NCBI GenBank assembly: GCA_023404705.1
Contig: JAEYAU010000074.1
Coordinates: 1 to 24,032 of the forward strand
Length of the DNA: 24,032 nucleotides
Reading direction: 5' to 3'
Origin: Pseudomonadota bacterium
Lineage (GTDB): Bacteria > Pseudomonadota > Alphaproteobacteria > Rhizobiales > Xanthobacteraceae
This document shows positions 13,189 to 23,111 of this stretch, in pieces. A program made the translations under genes and the position numbers. The stretch's first letter is position 1. Each line of letters starts with the position of its first letter. The notes under the pieces are model-generated. The model was not told the origin of the DNA. It worked only from the letters and a program-made list of their open reading frames with translations, and did not search any database.

Positions 13189-14400
13189 TTACCGCGCGGA
13201 GCAGAGCTTCGCGTCGTCCAGCATCTTGCGGACCTCGGAGCCGACGCTCGCGGTACAAGCGGGCAGCGCGACCAACCTGGCTTCGTCGATCCGGCTTTCG
13301 GCCAGGATCGTCGCCAGCATCGCGCGCACAGTCGGCGACACCTCGGCCGGCATCAGCGGCTGCCAGCGATCCTCTTCGGCCAGCGCGCTGCGCAGCTCGC
13401 GTTCCGCACCCGCCTTGTCGCCGTCCTGCAGCAGGACCGAGGCGTGCATGGCGCGCGCGCGCGGGTCGCGCGGATAGCGGCCGGCGAGATCGGCCGCGCG
13501 GGCGCGGATATCGTCCTCGGTCTGCGGAATGTCGGTGGCAGGCACGAAGCTCGAGGCCATGTTCCAGATCGGGTACTGGAGCGTGAGGGGCAGCGCCGCA
13601 TAGGCGAAACCGATCAGCCCGAGGATCGCCAGCACCGTCACGACCTTGCCGCGTCGCGGATATTCCTCAGCGCGCGGCCATCGGTGCAGGAGCACCAAAC
13701 CCAGAAGAGCGCCCGTCAATGCGCCGCCGATATGCGCCGCATGATCGACTTGCGCACCGAGCAACGACGCCCCGAACGGCAGCAGCGACGGCACCAGGAT
13801 GATGAGCGCGACGAACAGCATCCAAGTATTGCGCGAGTCGTTGGCGCGATAGTGGAAGCTCGCGACGAGGAGCGCCGCAGTCACGGCCATGATCGCGCCC
13901 GAGGCGCCGACCGCGATCGTCTCCGGATGGATCATCCAGGACGTGAGCGATGCGCCCAGCGCGCCGAGCACGTAGATCAGCCCGAACCACACCGAGCCAA
14001 TGCGGCGCTCGAGCACGTGTCCGACGATGAGCAGCGAGATGCAGTTCAGGCCGAGGTGCAGCGGATTGAGGTGGGGCAGGGTGGTCGACAAGAGTCGGTA
14101 CCACTCGCCGTCGCGCACGAGTGAGGGCAGGGCGCCGCCGAAAGCGAGCAGCGTCCATTGCGTGGCCTTCGAGCTGCCGGCCGGCTGTGCGATGCCGAAG
14201 TTCAACTCGGCCCAGAAGATGGCGACCAGCGTCGCCGTGATGATCCAGGTAAGCCAGGGCAAGTGGCGGCTGCGCCCGGTGGCGGGCCGCGCCTTTGCGG
14301 CGGGCGCCTGCTGCCCGCCGAACTGCTTCGCCAGGGACGCATAGAAGGCTTCGGTACGGGCCGAAAGTTCCTCGACAGGCCTGGTCATGCCGATTGCCAT
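13189..14400 (-). CDS. Rhomboid family intramembrane serine protease with C-terminal repeat-like domain
   Basis: The 403-residue inner-membrane protein has a cytoplasmic N-terminal tail (1-47), then a rhomboid core of about six helices plus one more (48-275). The catalytic dyad is visible: Ser167 in VGASGA and His223 in HAAHIGG; the HxxxN motif is HLGLN (His115, Asn119). Residues 290-403 form a soluble C-terminal part with helical pairs (IRARAADLAGRYPRDPRARA, then LQDGDKAGAERELRSALAEE) that look like TPR repeats, probably for substrate or partner binding. Rhomboids cleave transmembrane segments of their substrates; the target is unknown. I chose ATG 14400; ATG 14388 is a second option. It follows mutB on the same strand after 91 bases. 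Confidence 0.93.
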   Translation of the reverse strand: MAIGMTRPVEELSARTEAFYASLAKQFGGQQAPAAKARPATGRSRHLPWLTWIITATLVAIFWAELNFGIAQPAGSSKATQWTLLAFGGALPSLVRDGEWYRLLSTTLPHLNPLHLGLNCISLLIVGHVLERRIGSVWFGLIYVLGALGASLTSWMIHPETIAVGASGAIMAVTAALLVASFHYRANDSRNTWMLFVALIILVPSLLPFGASLLGAQVDHAAHIGGALTGALLGLVLLHRWPRAEEYPRRGKVVTVLAILGLIGFAYAALPLTLQYPIWNMASSFVPATDIPQTEDDIRARAADLAGRYPRDPRARAMHASVLLQDGDKAGAERELRSALAEEDRWQPLMPAEVSPTVRAMLATILAESRIDEARLVALPACTASVGSEVRKMLDDAKLCSAR

Positions 14401-14491
14401 GTCCCGATGATCTCCGCCGCGACCGAAACGACCTGGCTTTGTCGGCCGTCGGTGCTCAGCGGTTCATCGGCCAGTCCCGGGCCTCTCTCTC

Positions 14492-16645
<2,154 letters not shown>

Positions 16646-16723
16646 CGGTTCACCTTCTCGACCCACTTTATCACGCAGCGCAGCAATCACCGCAATGCCT
16701 CGGGACGGCCGTTCTGGCGCCAT

Positions 16724-16736
16724 GGTGTGGCACACC
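16724..16736. promoter_or_regulatory. Perfect 13-base palindrome, candidate operator between mutB and DUF817 genes
   Basis: GGTGTG (16724-16729), one central base, and CACACC (16731-16736) form an exact dyad in the 138-base divergent region. A further half-site-like AGGTGTTGG follows directly. It is 79 bases upstream of the mutB start and 48 bases upstream of the DUF817 start, a suitable place for a regulator acting on one or both. Confidence 0.4.
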
Positions 16737-16783
16737 TATGAGGTGTTGGCGGACGTGTCGATTCTCAAGGCCTTGATCCTTTC

Positions 16784-17713
16784 GTGCACGAACCCCGCCC
16801 GCCCCGCCGCGCCCAGAGCGCTGCCGCCCTCTGGGCACCGCTCGCCCGCTTCATCGCCATCGAGGACCGCCTCGGCCGCGCTGCCGAGCAGCGACCGGTC
16901 ACAGCCTTCGGCTACGAATTCCTGCGCTTCGGCCTCAAGCAGACCTGGGCCTGCCTGTTCGGCGGCGCCATGGTCGCGCTGATCGTCGGCACTTATCTCT
17001 GGTATCCGCGCGACGCTGCGCTGACGCGCTATGACTTCATGTTCCTGATGGCGCTCGCCATCCAGGCCGCGATGCTCGCCTTCCGCCTCGAGACCCTGGA
17101 GGAGGCGAAGGTCATCCTCGTCTATCACGTGGTCGGCACCATCATGGACGTGTTCAAGACCCATGTCGGCTCGTGGATCTATCCCGAGCCGTGCCTCTTC
17201 CGCATCGGCGGCGTGCCGCTGTTCTCGGGCTTCATGTATGCGGCGATCGGCAGCTATATCGCGCGCTGCTGGCGGCTGTTCGATTTCCGCTTCACGCATC
17301 ATCCGCCGCTCGCCTGGACGGTCGTGCTGGCGGTCGCGATCTACGTGAACTTCTATGCGCATCACTACTGGATCGATCTGCGCTATCTGCTGTTCGCCGC
17401 GACTGCGCTGCTCTTCGGCCGCACTTGGATCCACTACAAGGTCTGGCGCGTGCACCGGCGCATGCCGCTGCTGCTCGGCCTGCTTCTCGTGTCGCTGTTC
17501 ATCTGGTTCGCCGAGAACCTCGGCACGCTCACCAAGACCTGGCTCTATCCGCACCAGGCGAACGGCTGGTCCGCCGTGAGCCTCGGCAAGCTCGGCTCCT
17601 GGTTCCTGCTGCTGATCATCAGCTACGTGCTGGTCGCATTGGTCAACCGGCCGCAATCGATCACGCTGACGGATCAAAGCGGCCGGTCAGACCATTCAAG
17701 TCCGAAGGGCTAG
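16784..17713 (+). CDS. DUF817 family integral membrane protein
   Basis: The 309-residue protein fits DUF817: EFLRFGLKQTWACLFGGAMV (45-64), YDFMFLMALAIQAAMLAFRLE, then VVGTIMDVFKTHVGSWIYPE and RIGGVPLFSGFMYAAIGSYI, all strongly conserved in the family as I know it. It has about eight hydrophobic segments and is an inner-membrane protein; the function of the family is unknown. The start is a GTG at 16784 with no strong ribosome site; the N-terminal 40 residues are cytoplasmic-looking. It is divergent from mutB and ends one base before the convergent double-glycine peptide gene. The UvrA-like gene on the same strand starts about 430 bases later. Confidence 0.88.
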   Translation: MHEPRPPRRAQSAAALWAPLARFIAIEDRLGRAAEQRPVTAFGYEFLRFGLKQTWACLFGGAMVALIVGTYLWYPRDAALTRYDFMFLMALAIQAAMLAFRLETLEEAKVILVYHVVGTIMDVFKTHVGSWIYPEPCLFRIGGVPLFSGFMYAAIGSYIARCWRLFDFRFTHHPPLAWTVVLAVAIYVNFYAHHYWIDLRYLLFAATALLFGRTWIHYKVWRVHRRMPLLLGLLLVSLFIWFAENLGTLTKTWLYPHQANGWSAVSLGKLGSWFLLLIISYVLVALVNRPQSITLTDQSGRSDHSSPKG

Positions 17714-17714
17714 C

Positions 17715-17939
17715 TTACGCAGGCCGCCCGCCGGTGCCGCCGCCGCTCTGTTGCAGCGTCTTCTTGTTCTTGGTGGCCGCATCGGTGATCAGCTCGCCGA
17801 GGGTCTGGCGGCATTCGGCATAGTCGGGATAGAGGCCAGCCGGGCCACCGGCCGTGGTCCCGTTGAGGCACTGCTGCCAGCCGCCGCTGACGACGTCGAG
17901 ATCGGCATCGGAAAGCTCACGGATATCGAGCGCATTCAT
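17715..17939 (-). CDS. Small peptide with double-glycine leader (bacteriocin-like or secreted peptide)
   Basis: The 74-residue product begins with a typical double-glycine leader: residues 5-20, DIRELSDADLDVVSGG, fit the consensus L-S-x3-L-x2-(V/I)-x-G-G. Peptidase-containing ABC exporters (C39 type) cut such leaders after the second glycine. The remaining 54 residues would be WQQCLNGTTAGG and onward, with two cysteines (24 and 43) that could form a disulfide, a Gly/Pro-rich turn, a lysine-bearing helix (TLGELITDAATKNKKTLQQ) and a glycine-rich tail. GAGGGG lies 8 bases before ATG 17939. No C39 exporter, modifying enzyme or immunity gene is recognised nearby. It may be a bacteriocin, a signalling peptide, or one of the many small double-glycine proteins of unknown role in alphaproteobacteria. 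Confidence 0.72.
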   Translation of the reverse strand: MNALDIRELSDADLDVVSGGWQQCLNGTTAGGPAGLYPDYAECRQTLGELITDAATKNKKTLQQSGGGTGGRPA

Positions 17940-18145
17940 GTCGGATTCCCCTCTGGGTTCGGGCCGCGATCGGAAGTGATCGTCGAGTGACGCCAGGGTG
18001 GTTCCCGTTGCGGCAGGGGGCCGTGACGCGGGTCACAGAAAGGCGGATCCGGGTGTGGCCGGCCCGCTTCGCGAAAATGGATCGAAAACCCGGCGTGAGG
18101 GTTAGCGGTGCAGGATTCCTGGCATTGTTTCAGGTATTTCAGGGC

Positions 18146-20683
18146 ATGGACGATCGCGTCAGGCGCGGAGCGAAGGGCGAGGCCGACCTGGACGGCTTCG
18201 TGCGCGTGCGCGGCGCGCGTGAGCACAATCTCAAGAACGTCGACCTGAACCTGCCGCGCGACGCGCTGGTGGTGTTCACGGGCGTCTCCGGCTCCGGCAA
18301 GTCCTCGCTCGCCTTCGGCACGCTCTATGCCGAGGCGCAGCGCCGCTATCTGGAGTCGGTCTCGCCCTATGCGCGGCGGTTGTTCCACCAGATGGCCGTG
18401 CCCGAGGTCGATGAGATCGAGGGCCTGCCGCCGGCGGTCGCGCTCCAGCAGCAGCGCGGCTCGCCGACGACGCGCTCCTCGGTCGGCAGTGTGACGACGC
18501 TCTCGAACCTGCTCCGCATGCTTTATTCGCGCGCCGGCGACTATCCGCGCGGCCAGCCGCTGCTGTACGCCGAGTCCTTCTCGCCCAACACGGCGGAGGG
18601 CGCCTGTCCGAAATGTCACGGCCTCGGCCGCATCTACGACGTGACCGAGAAGTCGATGGTGCCGGATCCATCGCTGACCATTCGCGAGCGCGCCATCGCG
18701 GCCTGGCCGCCCGCGTGGCACGGCCAGAACCTGCGCGACATCCTCACCACGCTGGGCTACGACGTCGACAAACCCTGGCGCGAGCTGCCGAAGAAGGACC
18801 GCGACTGGATCCTGTTCACCGACGAGCAGCCGACCGTGCCGGTCTATGCGGGCTACACGCCCGCCGAGGTGAAGCGCGCGCTCAAGCGCAAGGAGGAGCC
18901 GAGCTATCAGGGCACCTTCACGGGCGCCAAGCGCTACGTGCTCGAAACCTTCGCCAATACGCAGAGCCCGCTGATGAAGAGGCGGGTCGCGCAATACATG
19001 CTCTCGGCCGAGTGCCCGCTCTGCCACGGCAAGCGCCTCAAGCCCGAGGTGCTGTCCGTGAAGTTCGCAGGGCTGGACATCACCGAGATGTCGCGGCTCT
19101 CGCTCAAGCGGCTGGCGGAGCTGATCGGCCCCTATGCGGAGGGCAAAAGCGCAAAGTCCGCCGACGCCCAGCACCCCGAGAAGGCGATCGTCGTGCAGCG
19201 CATCGCCGCCGACCTGGCGGCGCGGCTCACGGTGCTGCTCGATCTCGGGCTTGGCTATCTCACGCTGGAGCGCAGCACGCCGACCCTCTCGCCGGGCGAG
19301 CTGCAGCGCCTGCGCCTCGCGACGCAGGTGCGTTCGAACCTGTTCGGCGTCGTCTATGTGCTCGACGAGCCCTCGGCCGGCCTGCATCCGGCCGACACCG
19401 AGGCGCTGCTGCGGGCGCTGGCGCGCCTGAAAGCGTCCGGCAATTCGCTGTTCGTGGTCGAGCACGAGCTGGATGTCGTTCGCGAGGCCGACTGGGTCGT
19501 CGATGTCGGCCCCGGCGCCGGCGAACGCGGCGGCGAGGTGCTCTACAGCGGCCCGCCCGAAGGTCTCAAGCGCATCGCGCAGTCCGAGACACGGCGGCAT
19601 CTCTTCGCCGAGGCGCGGCCGGCGCCGCGCACCCCGCGCACGCCGACCGGATGGCTCCGCCTGCGCGGCGTCACGCGCAACAATCTGAACAAGCTCGACG
19701 CCGATGTTCCGCTCGGTGTGCTCACAAGCGTGACCGGCATCTCGGGATCCGGCAAGTCAACGCTGGTGAGCCAGTTTTTGGTCGAGGCCGTGGCCGAGCG
19801 GCTCGGCCACAAGCTGGAAGCCGACGAGGAGGAGGGCGACGATCTCGAGCGCACCGTGGTCGAGACCCTCGGCGGCGAGATCGCGAGCGGCATGGAAGGG
19901 GTCAAGCGGCTCGTGGTCGTCGACCAGAAGCCGATCGGGCGCACGCCGCGCTCCAATCTCGCGACCTATACGGGCCTGTTCGACCATGTCCGCAAGCTGT
20001 TCGCCTCGACCAAGGCCGCGAAAGCGCGCCGCTACGATGCCGGACGCTTCTCGTTCAACGTCGCCAAGGGCCGCTGCGAGACCTGTCAGGGCGAAGGCTT
20101 CGTCTGCGTCGAACTCCTGTTCCTGCCCAGCGTCTACGCGCCGTGCCCGACCTGCCACGGGGCGCGCTTCAACGCCAAGACGCTGGAGATCAAGGTGCGC
20201 GACAAGTCGATTGCCGACGTGCTCGCCATGACGGTTGATGCGGCCTATGAGTTCTTCGCCGAAGAGCCGGTGCTGCACCGCTCGCTCGGCGTGATCCGCG
20301 AAGTCGGACTCGGCTACATCCGCCTGGGCCAGCCCGCGACGGAGCTATCCGGCGGCGAGGCGCAGCGCGTGAAGCTCGCGACCGAGCTGCAGCGTGCGCA
20401 GCGTGGCGGCACCCTCTACGTGCTCGACGAGCCGACCACGGGCCTGCACCCCTCCGATGTCGAACGCCTCACCACGCAACTGCATGGCCTGGTCGACAGC
20501 GGCAACACTGTGATCGTCGTCGAGCACGACATGAGCATCGTGGCATCGAGCGACTGGGTGATCGACATCGGCCCCGGCGCCGGCGACGAAGGCGGCCGCG
20601 TGGTCGCGGCCGGCACGCCCGCCGAGCTGATGCGATCGAAGGATAGCCGCACCGCGAAGTATCTGGCGCGGCACGTCGGCTGA
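18146..20683 (+). CDS. uvrA2: UvrA-like tandem ABC ATPase without UvrB-binding domain (UvrA2 type)
   Basis: The 845-residue protein has the full tandem ATPase layout of UvrA: Walker A motifs GVSGSGKSS (46-54) and GISGSGKST (531-539), Walker B regions VYVLDEPSAGLHP and LYVLDEPTTGLHP, and zinc modules with CPKCHG (154-159), CPLCHG (290-295), CETCQG (644-649) and CPTCHG (667-672). Canonical UvrA has over 100 residues between the LYSR-type helix and the zinc module that bind UvrB; here LYSRAGDYPRG runs almost directly into ACPKCHG, so that domain is absent. The first ABC signature is LSPGE, not LSGGE; the second is normal. Such UvrA2 proteins are linked to DNA-damage tolerance and to drug resistance in producers. 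ATG 18146 is the best start; ATG 18077 is possible. It abuts mutA, stop to stop. Confidence 0.9.
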   Translation: MDDRVRRGAKGEADLDGFVRVRGAREHNLKNVDLNLPRDALVVFTGVSGSGKSSLAFGTLYAEAQRRYLESVSPYARRLFHQMAVPEVDEIEGLPPAVALQQQRGSPTTRSSVGSVTTLSNLLRMLYSRAGDYPRGQPLLYAESFSPNTAEGACPKCHGLGRIYDVTEKSMVPDPSLTIRERAIAAWPPAWHGQNLRDILTTLGYDVDKPWRELPKKDRDWILFTDEQPTVPVYAGYTPAEVKRALKRKEEPSYQGTFTGAKRYVLETFANTQSPLMKRRVAQYMLSAECPLCHGKRLKPEVLSVKFAGLDITEMSRLSLKRLAELIGPYAEGKSAKSADAQHPEKAIVVQRIAADLAARLTVLLDLGLGYLTLERSTPTLSPGELQRLRLATQVRSNLFGVVYVLDEPSAGLHPADTEALLRALARLKASGNSLFVVEHELDVVREADWVVDVGPGAGERGGEVLYSGPPEGLKRIAQSETRRHLFAEARPAPRTPRTPTGWLRLRGVTRNNLNKLDADVPLGVLTSVTGISGSGKSTLVSQFLVEAVAERLGHKLEADEEEGDDLERTVVETLGGEIASGMEGVKRLVVVDQKPIGRTPRSNLATYTGLFDHVRKLFASTKAAKARRYDAGRFSFNVAKGRCETCQGEGFVCVELLFLPSVYAPCPTCHGARFNAKTLEIKVRDKSIADVLAMTVDAAYEFFAEEPVLHRSLGVIREVGLGYIRLGQPATELSGGEAQRVKLATELQRAQRGGTLYVLDEPTTGLHPSDVERLTTQLHGLVDSGNTVIVVEHDMSIVASSDWVIDIGPGAGDEGGRVVAAGTPAELMRSKDSRTAKYLARHVG

Positions 20684-22561
20684 CTAGGTCTTGTTGCCCA
20701 ACTCCGCATGCGCTTCGCGCAGCATCGCAAGCACGTCGCAGCCGACGAAGATGAAGGATTGCACGCCGGCGCTCTTCAGCACCTGCTCCAGGTCGCCCGG
20801 CCGGCCCGCCAGATAGATGTGGCGCGCGCCCGCCTGCGCGAGGGCCTTCGCGGCTTCGACCGCTTCGCGTGCGTAAACGTCGTCGGCGGCGCAGAGGCAG
20901 GCGAGCGATGCGCCCGACGACTTGAAGGCCGACGCGAGCGCCGCGAGATCGGTGCTCCCGTCCACACGCGCGAAACCGTCGTTACTGACGGCCTCGATGC
21001 CGCCGGCCTCGAACAAATTCTTCGCGAACATGGCGCGCGCCGTGAAGCCCGCGAGCGTGCCGAGATTGGCGAGGAAGATGCGCGGCCGCGCGCCTGTCGC
21101 CGCGAGCGCGCGATCCGAGGCATCGCGCAGCGCCTCGTAGGGTGCGGCGAGCCGCATCGGCGCGAGCGGGGGGAAGCTGAGCGCGCCGGTGAGCGGCGGC
21201 GCCTGCACGGGCGGCACGTCGAGCACGGTCACGGGCGCTTCCTGCAGGTGTGGAAACTCGCTCGTGCCGGTCAAGGGATCGCGCCGCGTGGCCACGGCTT
21301 TCTCCCGCGCCGCGCGCGCCGTCGCGACGTGCTTCTGGATCTGACCGGCTTCCAGCGCGGCGGGCGCGCCGCCGGCAGCCTCGATCTCCTGGAACAGCGC
21401 CCACGCCGCTCCGCAGAGCTGACGTGTGAGATCTTCCATGCCGCCGGAGCCGGCCGCGGGATCCGCAACCTTGGCGAGGTTCGCCTCCTCCTGCAGGATG
21501 AGCTGGATGTTGCGCGCAGTGCGACGGGCGAAGCGGTCGCTCAGCCCGAGCGCGGCCGTGAACGGCAGCACCGTGATGCTGTCCGCGCCGCCGAGCGCGG
21601 CCGAGAAGGCCGCAACCGTGGTGCGCAGCATGTTCACCCAGGGGTCGCGCTGGCTCATCATGCGCCACGCGGTCTCGGCCGCGACCACCGCCGGTGCCGG
21701 TGCAAGCCCGCATGCGGCCTCGACGCGCGCCCAGAGCAGGCGCAGCGCGCGGAATTTGGCGATCGTCAGGAATTGGTCGGCGTCGGCGGCAAGCCGGAAG
21801 GACAGCAGCCGCCGCGCGGCATCGAGCTCGTGACCGGCCTGCTCGAGCGCGCGCAGATACGTGACGCCCGTCGCGAGCGCGAAGGCGAGTTCCTGCGCTT
21901 CCGTCCCGCCCGCCGCATGCACCACGCGTCCGTCCGCGGCCGCGATCGGTCCCTTGAAGCCCGCCTGCACGAGCTTCGCGACCTCGCCCGTGAAGACCGG
22001 CGCGGTCACGTGCCAGGGCAGGGGGCTCGCGCCGGCCGCCCCGCGGGTGGAGAGCGGGTCGAAGCCGAAGCGGATGCTCACAGCCTCTGGCGCGATGCCG
22101 CGCGCGCGCACCATCGCGGCGATGCGCGTACCGGCGTCGCGGGTGTGCGGGCTGAGATCGCAATCGAGCGTGATGCCTTCCAGCACCACGCCGTCGAGCA
22201 CGCGCGCGATCGTCGCTTCGGACGCGTCGAGCCCATAGCCATAGGCGCCGATCGAGCCCGCGAACACCAGCGTCAGCCCGGTCGCGCCGTTCTCCAGCTC
22301 GTGCAGCGCTTCGGCATTTGCGATGGCGGGGTCCGGATGATCGACCCGCGCCATCACGGTCCAGGGGCCGTGCGCGCGCACCACTGGCCGCGCATCGGCG
22401 GCCCGCGGATAGAGGGGCTGGATCGCGAGCCCGTCATGGGTGCGCGACACGAGCTTCTTCTCGAAACCCGCGCCCTTGAGCACGCCGTCCACCAGCCGCA
22501 GCCATTGCTCGCGCGTCGCCGCCGGGAATTCGGCCGCCAGGGGCAGATCGTCAGAGGTCAT
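20684..22561 (-). CDS. mutA: Methylmalonyl-CoA mutase, small (non-catalytic) subunit
   Basis: The 625-residue protein is the beta subunit that pairs with MutB. It has a mutase-type barrel (for example DRFARRTARNIQLILQEEA, 360s region) but lacks the catalytic set. The C-terminal domain from about residue 494 (RIFLANLGTLAGFTARAMFA) corresponds to the cobalamin domain of MutB but has Leu503 and Gly505 where the D-x-H-x2-G motif should be, as expected for a subunit that does not bind B12. The start at 22561 gives the usual N-terminus, with only a weak GAG before it. It follows folK by 56 bases on the same strand and probably belongs to the folP-folK-mutA transcript. Its 3' end abuts the stop of the UvrA-like gene with no bases between. 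Confidence 0.95.
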   Translation of the reverse strand: MTSDDLPLAAEFPAATREQWLRLVDGVLKGAGFEKKLVSRTHDGLAIQPLYPRAADARPVVRAHGPWTVMARVDHPDPAIANAEALHELENGATGLTLVFAGSIGAYGYGLDASEATIARVLDGVVLEGITLDCDLSPHTRDAGTRIAAMVRARGIAPEAVSIRFGFDPLSTRGAAGASPLPWHVTAPVFTGEVAKLVQAGFKGPIAAADGRVVHAAGGTEAQELAFALATGVTYLRALEQAGHELDAARRLLSFRLAADADQFLTIAKFRALRLLWARVEAACGLAPAPAVVAAETAWRMMSQRDPWVNMLRTTVAAFSAALGGADSITVLPFTAALGLSDRFARRTARNIQLILQEEANLAKVADPAAGSGGMEDLTRQLCGAAWALFQEIEAAGGAPAALEAGQIQKHVATARAAREKAVATRRDPLTGTSEFPHLQEAPVTVLDVPPVQAPPLTGALSFPPLAPMRLAAPYEALRDASDRALAATGARPRIFLANLGTLAGFTARAMFAKNLFEAGGIEAVSNDGFARVDGSTDLAALASAFKSSGASLACLCAADDVYAREAVEAAKALAQAGARHIYLAGRPGDLEQVLKSAGVQSFIFVGCDVLAMLREAHAELGNKT

Positions 22562-22617
22562 GTTTCGGTCTCGAGCTCATCCACTTCTCATGCAACGAAA
22601 CCGGCGCCGCGCCAACC

Positions 22618-23106
22618 CTATCGGGGCGTCAACTGCTCGATTCCGGTTGCATCGATATCGCGCGCCGCATCGGCGACGCGCCGCCCCGCGATCAAGGCGT
22701 CCGGCGCGATCTCGGCCAGCGGGATCAGCACGAAGGCGCGCTCGAACAGGCGCGGATGCGGCAGGCAGAGCCCGGGCTCGTCGATCGACAGGTCGTCATA
22801 GGCGATGAGGTCGATGTCGAGCGGCCGCGGCCCCCAGCGCTGCTCGCGGTTGCGGTCGCGCCCGAACTCGCGCTCGACGCCGAGCGCCCGCGCAAGCAGC
22901 GCCTGCGGCGTGAGCCCGGTCGCGACGCGCAGGCAGAGATTGACGAAGGGCGGCTGGTCCGCGACGCCCCACGGTGGCGTGCGGTAGTCCGACGAGCGGG
23001 CGAGAAGTCGCACGTCCTTGCCGTCGCAGAACCGCGCCACCGCGGCGTCGAGTGTCGCGCGGATGTCGCCGAGATTGCCGCCCATTCCCAAGAAAGCTTC
23101 AGTCAT
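22618..23106 (-). CDS. folK: 2-amino-4-hydroxy-6-hydroxymethyldihydropteridine pyrophosphokinase
   Basis: The 162-residue enzyme (HPPK) transfers pyrophosphate from ATP to 6-hydroxymethyl-7,8-dihydropterin, just before the FolP step of folate synthesis. Family signatures are complete: AFLGMGGNLGD (4-14), PPFVNLCL (52-59), then EREFGRDRNREQRWGPR (78-94) and LDIDLIAYD with metal-binding Asp97 and Asp99, and LPHPRLFERAFVLIPLAEIAP (115-135). Length is normal. ATG 23106 starts at the family N-terminus and lies 5 bases after the folP stop, so translation is probably coupled; no separate ribosome site is seen. The frame is open much further upstream, but that is antisense-like filler within folP. 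Confidence 0.96.
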   Translation of the reverse strand: MTEAFLGMGGNLGDIRATLDAAVARFCDGKDVRLLARSSDYRTPPWGVADQPPFVNLCLRVATGLTPQALLARALGVEREFGRDRNREQRWGPRPLDIDLIAYDDLSIDEPGLCLPHPRLFERAFVLIPLAEIAPDALIAGRRVADAARDIDATGIEQLTPR

Positions 23107-23111
23107 AGGCT

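Noticed and set aside
13451..13463. Run of alternating GC as a Z-DNA or repeat element
   Set aside because: It lies in the rhomboid coding sequence and is explained by alanine and arginine codons in GC-rich DNA.
17936..19600. A long open frame on the minus strand antisense to the UvrA-like gene
   Set aside because: Its translation is Arg/Ala/Gly/His-rich without domains and mirrors the codon pattern of the gene on the other strand, typical of GC-rich DNA.
20708..22801. A 697-codon plus-strand frame antisense to mutA
   Set aside because: Arg/Ala-rich filler; mutA on the minus strand is unambiguous.
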